From positions 94,938,427 to 95,002,426 of the forward strand of contig NC_084472.1 of assembly GCF_027409185.1 (NCBI RefSeq): a DNA stretch of 64,000 nt, written 5' to 3'. The position numbers and the translations under genes were made by a program. Shown here one piece after another: positions 61,501 through 64,000 of the stretch (position 1 is the stretch's first letter; each line of letters opens with the position of its first letter). Under the pieces are notes generated by a model. It was given only the letters and a program-made list of their open reading frames with translations, was not told the DNA's origin and did no database searches. Origin of the DNA: Cynocephalus volans. Taxonomy: Eukaryota > Chordata > Mammalia > Dermoptera > Cynocephalidae.

Positions 61501-63796
61501 CCTGTGCGTGCCTGTGCTTCACATGCTGGGATGCCTCTGTGTGTGCCTGGGATGCCCCTGTGTGTGTCTGTGCTTCACATGCTGGGATGCCTCTGTGTGT
61601 GCCTGTGCTTCACATGCTGGGATGCCTCTGTGTGTGTCTCTGCTTCACATGCTGGGATGCCTCTGTGTGTGCCTGGGATGCCCCTGTGTGTGTCTGTGCT
61701 TCACATGCTGGGATGCCTCTGTGTGTGCCTGGGATGCCCCTGTGTGTGCATGTGCTTCACATGCTGGGATGCCCCTGTGTGTGCCTGTGCTTCACATGCT
61801 GGGATGCCCCTGTGTGTGCATGTGCTTCACATGCTGGGATGCCCCTGTGTGTGCATGTGCTTCACATGCTGGGATGCCCCTGTGTGTGCCTGTGCTTCAC
61901 ATGCTGGGATGCCTCTGTGTGTGCCTGGGATGCCCCTGTGTGTGTCTGTGCTTCACATGCTGGGATGCCCCTGTGTGTGTCTGTGCTTCACATGCTGGGA
62001 TGCCCCTGTGTGTGCCTGTGCTTCACATGCTGGGATGCCTCTGTGTGTGTCTGTGCTTCACATGCTGGGATGCCCCTGTGTGTGCCTGTGCTTCACATGC
62101 TGGGATGCCCCTGTGTGTGTCTGTGCTTCACATGCTGGGATGCCCCTGTGTGTGTCTCTGCTTCACATGCTGGGATGCCTCTGTGTGTGCCTGTGCTTCA
62201 CATGCTGGGATGCCTCTGTGTGTGCCTGGGATGCCCCTGTGTGTGTCTGTGCTTCACATGCTGGGATGCCCCTGTGTGTGTCTGTGCTTCACATGCTGGG
62301 ATGCCTCTGTGTGTGTCTCTGCTTCACATGCTGGGATGCCTCTGTGTGTGCCTGTGCTTCACATGCTGGGATGCCTCTGTGTGTGCCTGGGATGCCCCTG
62401 TGTGTGTCTGTGCTTCACATGCTGGGATGCCCCTGTGTGTGCCTGTGCTTCACATGCTGGGATGCCTCTGTGTGTGCCTGTGCTTCACATGCTGGGATGC
62501 CCCTGTGTGTGCCTCTGCTTCACATGCTGGGATGCCTCTGTGTGTGCCTGTGCTTCACATGCTGGGATGCCCCTGTGTGTGCATGTGCTTCACATGCTGG
62601 GATGCCCCTGTGTGTGCATGTGCTTCACATGCTGGGATGCCCCTGTGTGTGCATGTGCTTCACATGCTGGGATGCCCCTGTGTGTGCCTGTGCTTCACAT
62701 GCTGGGATGCCCCTGTGTGTGTCTGTGCTTCACATGCTGGGATGCCTCTGTGTGTGCCTGTGCTTCACATGCTGGGATGCCCCTGTGTGTGTCTGTGCTT
62801 CACATGCTGGGATGCCTCTGTGTGTGCCTGTGCTTCACATGCTGGGATGCCTCTGTGTGTGCCTGTGCTTCACATGCTGGGATGCCTCTGTGTGTGCCTG
62901 TGCTTCACATGCTGGGATGCCCCTGTGTGTGTCTGTGCTTCACATGCTGGGATGCCTCTGTGTGTGCCTGTGCTTCACATGCTGGGATGCCTCTGTGTGT
63001 GCCTGGGATGCCCCTGTGTGTGTCTGTGCTTCACATGCTGGGATGCCCCTGTGTGTGCATGTGCTTCACATGCTGGGATGCCCCTGTGTGTGCCTGTGCT
63101 TCACATGCTGGGATGCCCCTGTGTGTGTCTGTGCTTCACATGCTGGGATGCCTCTGTGTGTGCCTGTGCTTCACATGCTGGGATGCCCCTGTGTGTGTCT
63201 GTGCTTCACATGCTGGGATGCCTCTGTGTGTGCCTGTGCTTCACATGCTGGGATGCCTCTGTGTGTGCCTGTGCTTCACATGCTGGGATGCCTCTGTGTG
63301 TGCCTGTGCTTCACATGCTGGGATGCCCCTGTGTGTGTCTGTGCTTCACATGCTGGGATGCCTCTGTGTGTGCCTGTGCTTCACATGCTGGGATGCCCCT
63401 GTGTGTGCCTGTGCTTCACATGCTGGGATGCCTCTGTGTGTGCCTGGGATGCCCCTGTGTGTGTCTGTGCTTCACATGCTGGGATGCCTCTGTGTGTGCC
63501 TGTGCTTCACATGCTGGGATGCCCCTGTGTGTGCCTGTGCTTCACATGCTGGGATGCCCCTGTGCGTGCCTGTGCTTCACATGCTGGGATGCCTCTGTGT
63601 GTGCATGTCTGTGTCCGTACTTCCTCTTCTTACAAGAACACCAGTCACAGTGGACTCAGGACCACCCTAATGATACCATTTTTAACTTGATTACTTCTGT
63701 AAAGACCCTATTTTTACGTAAATTGATCACATTTATAGATATTGGCAATTAGGACTTCAACATATCTTTGTGGGGGACACAATGTAACCCATACCA
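58517..63796 (-). repeat. MLT1-type MaLR LTR, expanded by an internal minisatellite
   Basis: The left part on plus (58,517-58,748) reads 'ctagggctgccataacaaagg', 'gggtggcttaagataacagg', 'tttattctctcgcagttctgaagg' and 'cttccagctgctggtggcc'. The right part (63,608-63,796) reads 'cttacaagaacaccagtcac', 'gtaaagaccctatttttac', 'aggacttcaacatatctttg' and 'gggggacacaatgtaaccc'. Together they form one antisense MLT1-like LTR of about 420 bp. The tandem array sits exactly where the LTR normally has its 'ctctgtgtgtctgtgtcttc' phrase, which is evidently the seed. The family name is from memory. Confidence 0.7.
58749..63607 (+). repeat. 35-bp minisatellite, about 143 units
   Basis: The unit begins GGGATGCC(C/T)CTGTGTG and ends CTTCACATGCT; 35 bp long. 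Between a partial first unit (58,749-58,776) and a partial last one (from 63,586) I read 143 complete units. Of these, 129 are of 35 bp and 14 of a 21-bp form lacking the GTGCTTCACATGCT segment. 129x35 + 14x21 = 4,809, which equals the span 58,777-63,585. Variation is confined to a few sites: C or T after GATGCC; TCTGTG, CCTGTG, CATGTG, TCTCTG or CCTCTG in the middle; and GTGTGTG or GTGCGTG. No stop occurs on plus in the standard unit, so every plus frame stays open; it is not coding. Length is likely polymorphic. Confidence 0.97.
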
Positions 63797-63971
63797 AGAA
63801 TTTAAGAATTTTCCCTCTCCAGTATATTGAAGTCAGTCATGCTTCCCAGACAGCAGAAAAATATTCTCCTAAATCAAATGATTTTAAAAGTGGACTCCTT
63901 CATCAACAGCAACAACAACAAATTTTTTAAAATGGGCAAAGGATTTCAGGCATTTCTACAAAGATAAGATA

Positions 63972-64000
63972 TACGAGGGTACTTCAAAAAATTCTTGAAA
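63972..64000 (+). mobile_element. Mariner-like MITE, copy 3 (cut by window end)
   Basis: TACGAGGGTACTTCAAAAAA... matches the left arm of copies 1 and 2 after a TA border. Only 29 bp are inside the window, so the rest of the palindrome is not seen. Confidence 0.55.

Noticed and set aside
58749..63607. CRISPR-like array
   Set aside because: Units are directly adjacent without unique spacers, and the surroundings are mammalian repeats. It is a minisatellite.
58648..63752. Giant cysteine-rich proteins of 1,603 to 1,680 residues in three plus frames
   Set aside because: All three come from one stop-free 35-bp tandem repeat read in rotating frames. They have no domain, no start context and no splice structure.

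Overview
The window reads as a stretch of placental mammal nuclear genome. It is AT-rich, non-coding DNA with dense interspersed repeats (LINE-1, L2, MIR, MaLR LTRs, hAT and mariner-like MITEs, ERV pieces) and one CpG island. The lineage clue is a set of SINEs derived from an isoleucine-type tRNA, present as poly(A)-tailed monomers and as head-to-tail dimers. This architecture best fits the CYN SINEs of colugos (Dermoptera), but the assignment rests on recall of the family and needs a database search. No host protein-coding exon can be named with confidence.

Layout. 1-7.7 kb: a MaLR LTR, old L1 remnants and one L1ME copy broken by a MITE and a dimeric SINE. 7.8-9.0 kb: a CpG island with a GCC tract and a good plus-strand splice donor at 8614/8615, which looks like a promoter and 5' non-coding exon of an unidentified gene. 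If so, much of the rest of the window is probably its first intron. 9-26 kb: mostly unique DNA with MIR, L2, L1 and SINE fragments and a MaLR LTR split by a SINE. 26.4-33.2 kb: a full-length minus-strand LINE-1 with both reading frames open and matching target-site duplications. 33.2-48.9 kb: an old repeat split by an LTR-like insertion, a minus-strand ERV 3' end with polypurine tract, old L1 and L2 pieces, and a second MITE. 48.9-54.7 kb: an older, decayed LINE-1 inserted into a MIR and itself carrying a dimeric SINE. 54.8-58.5 kb: mostly unique DNA with one hAT element. 58.5-63.8 kb: an antisense MLT1-type LTR in which a 35-bp motif has expanded into a minisatellite of about 4.85 kb. The window closes inside a third MITE copy.

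The most unusual feature is the minisatellite. I read 143 complete units: 129 of 35 bp and 14 of a 21-bp deletion form. These sum exactly to the distance between their first and last boundaries. The units form higher-order duplications of about 1 kb and 406 bp. Because 35 is not a multiple of 3 and the unit has no stop codon on the plus strand, all three plus frames stay open for 1,600 or more codons. These are artefacts, not genes. The only intact coding capacity I trust is ORF1 and ORF2 of the young LINE-1.
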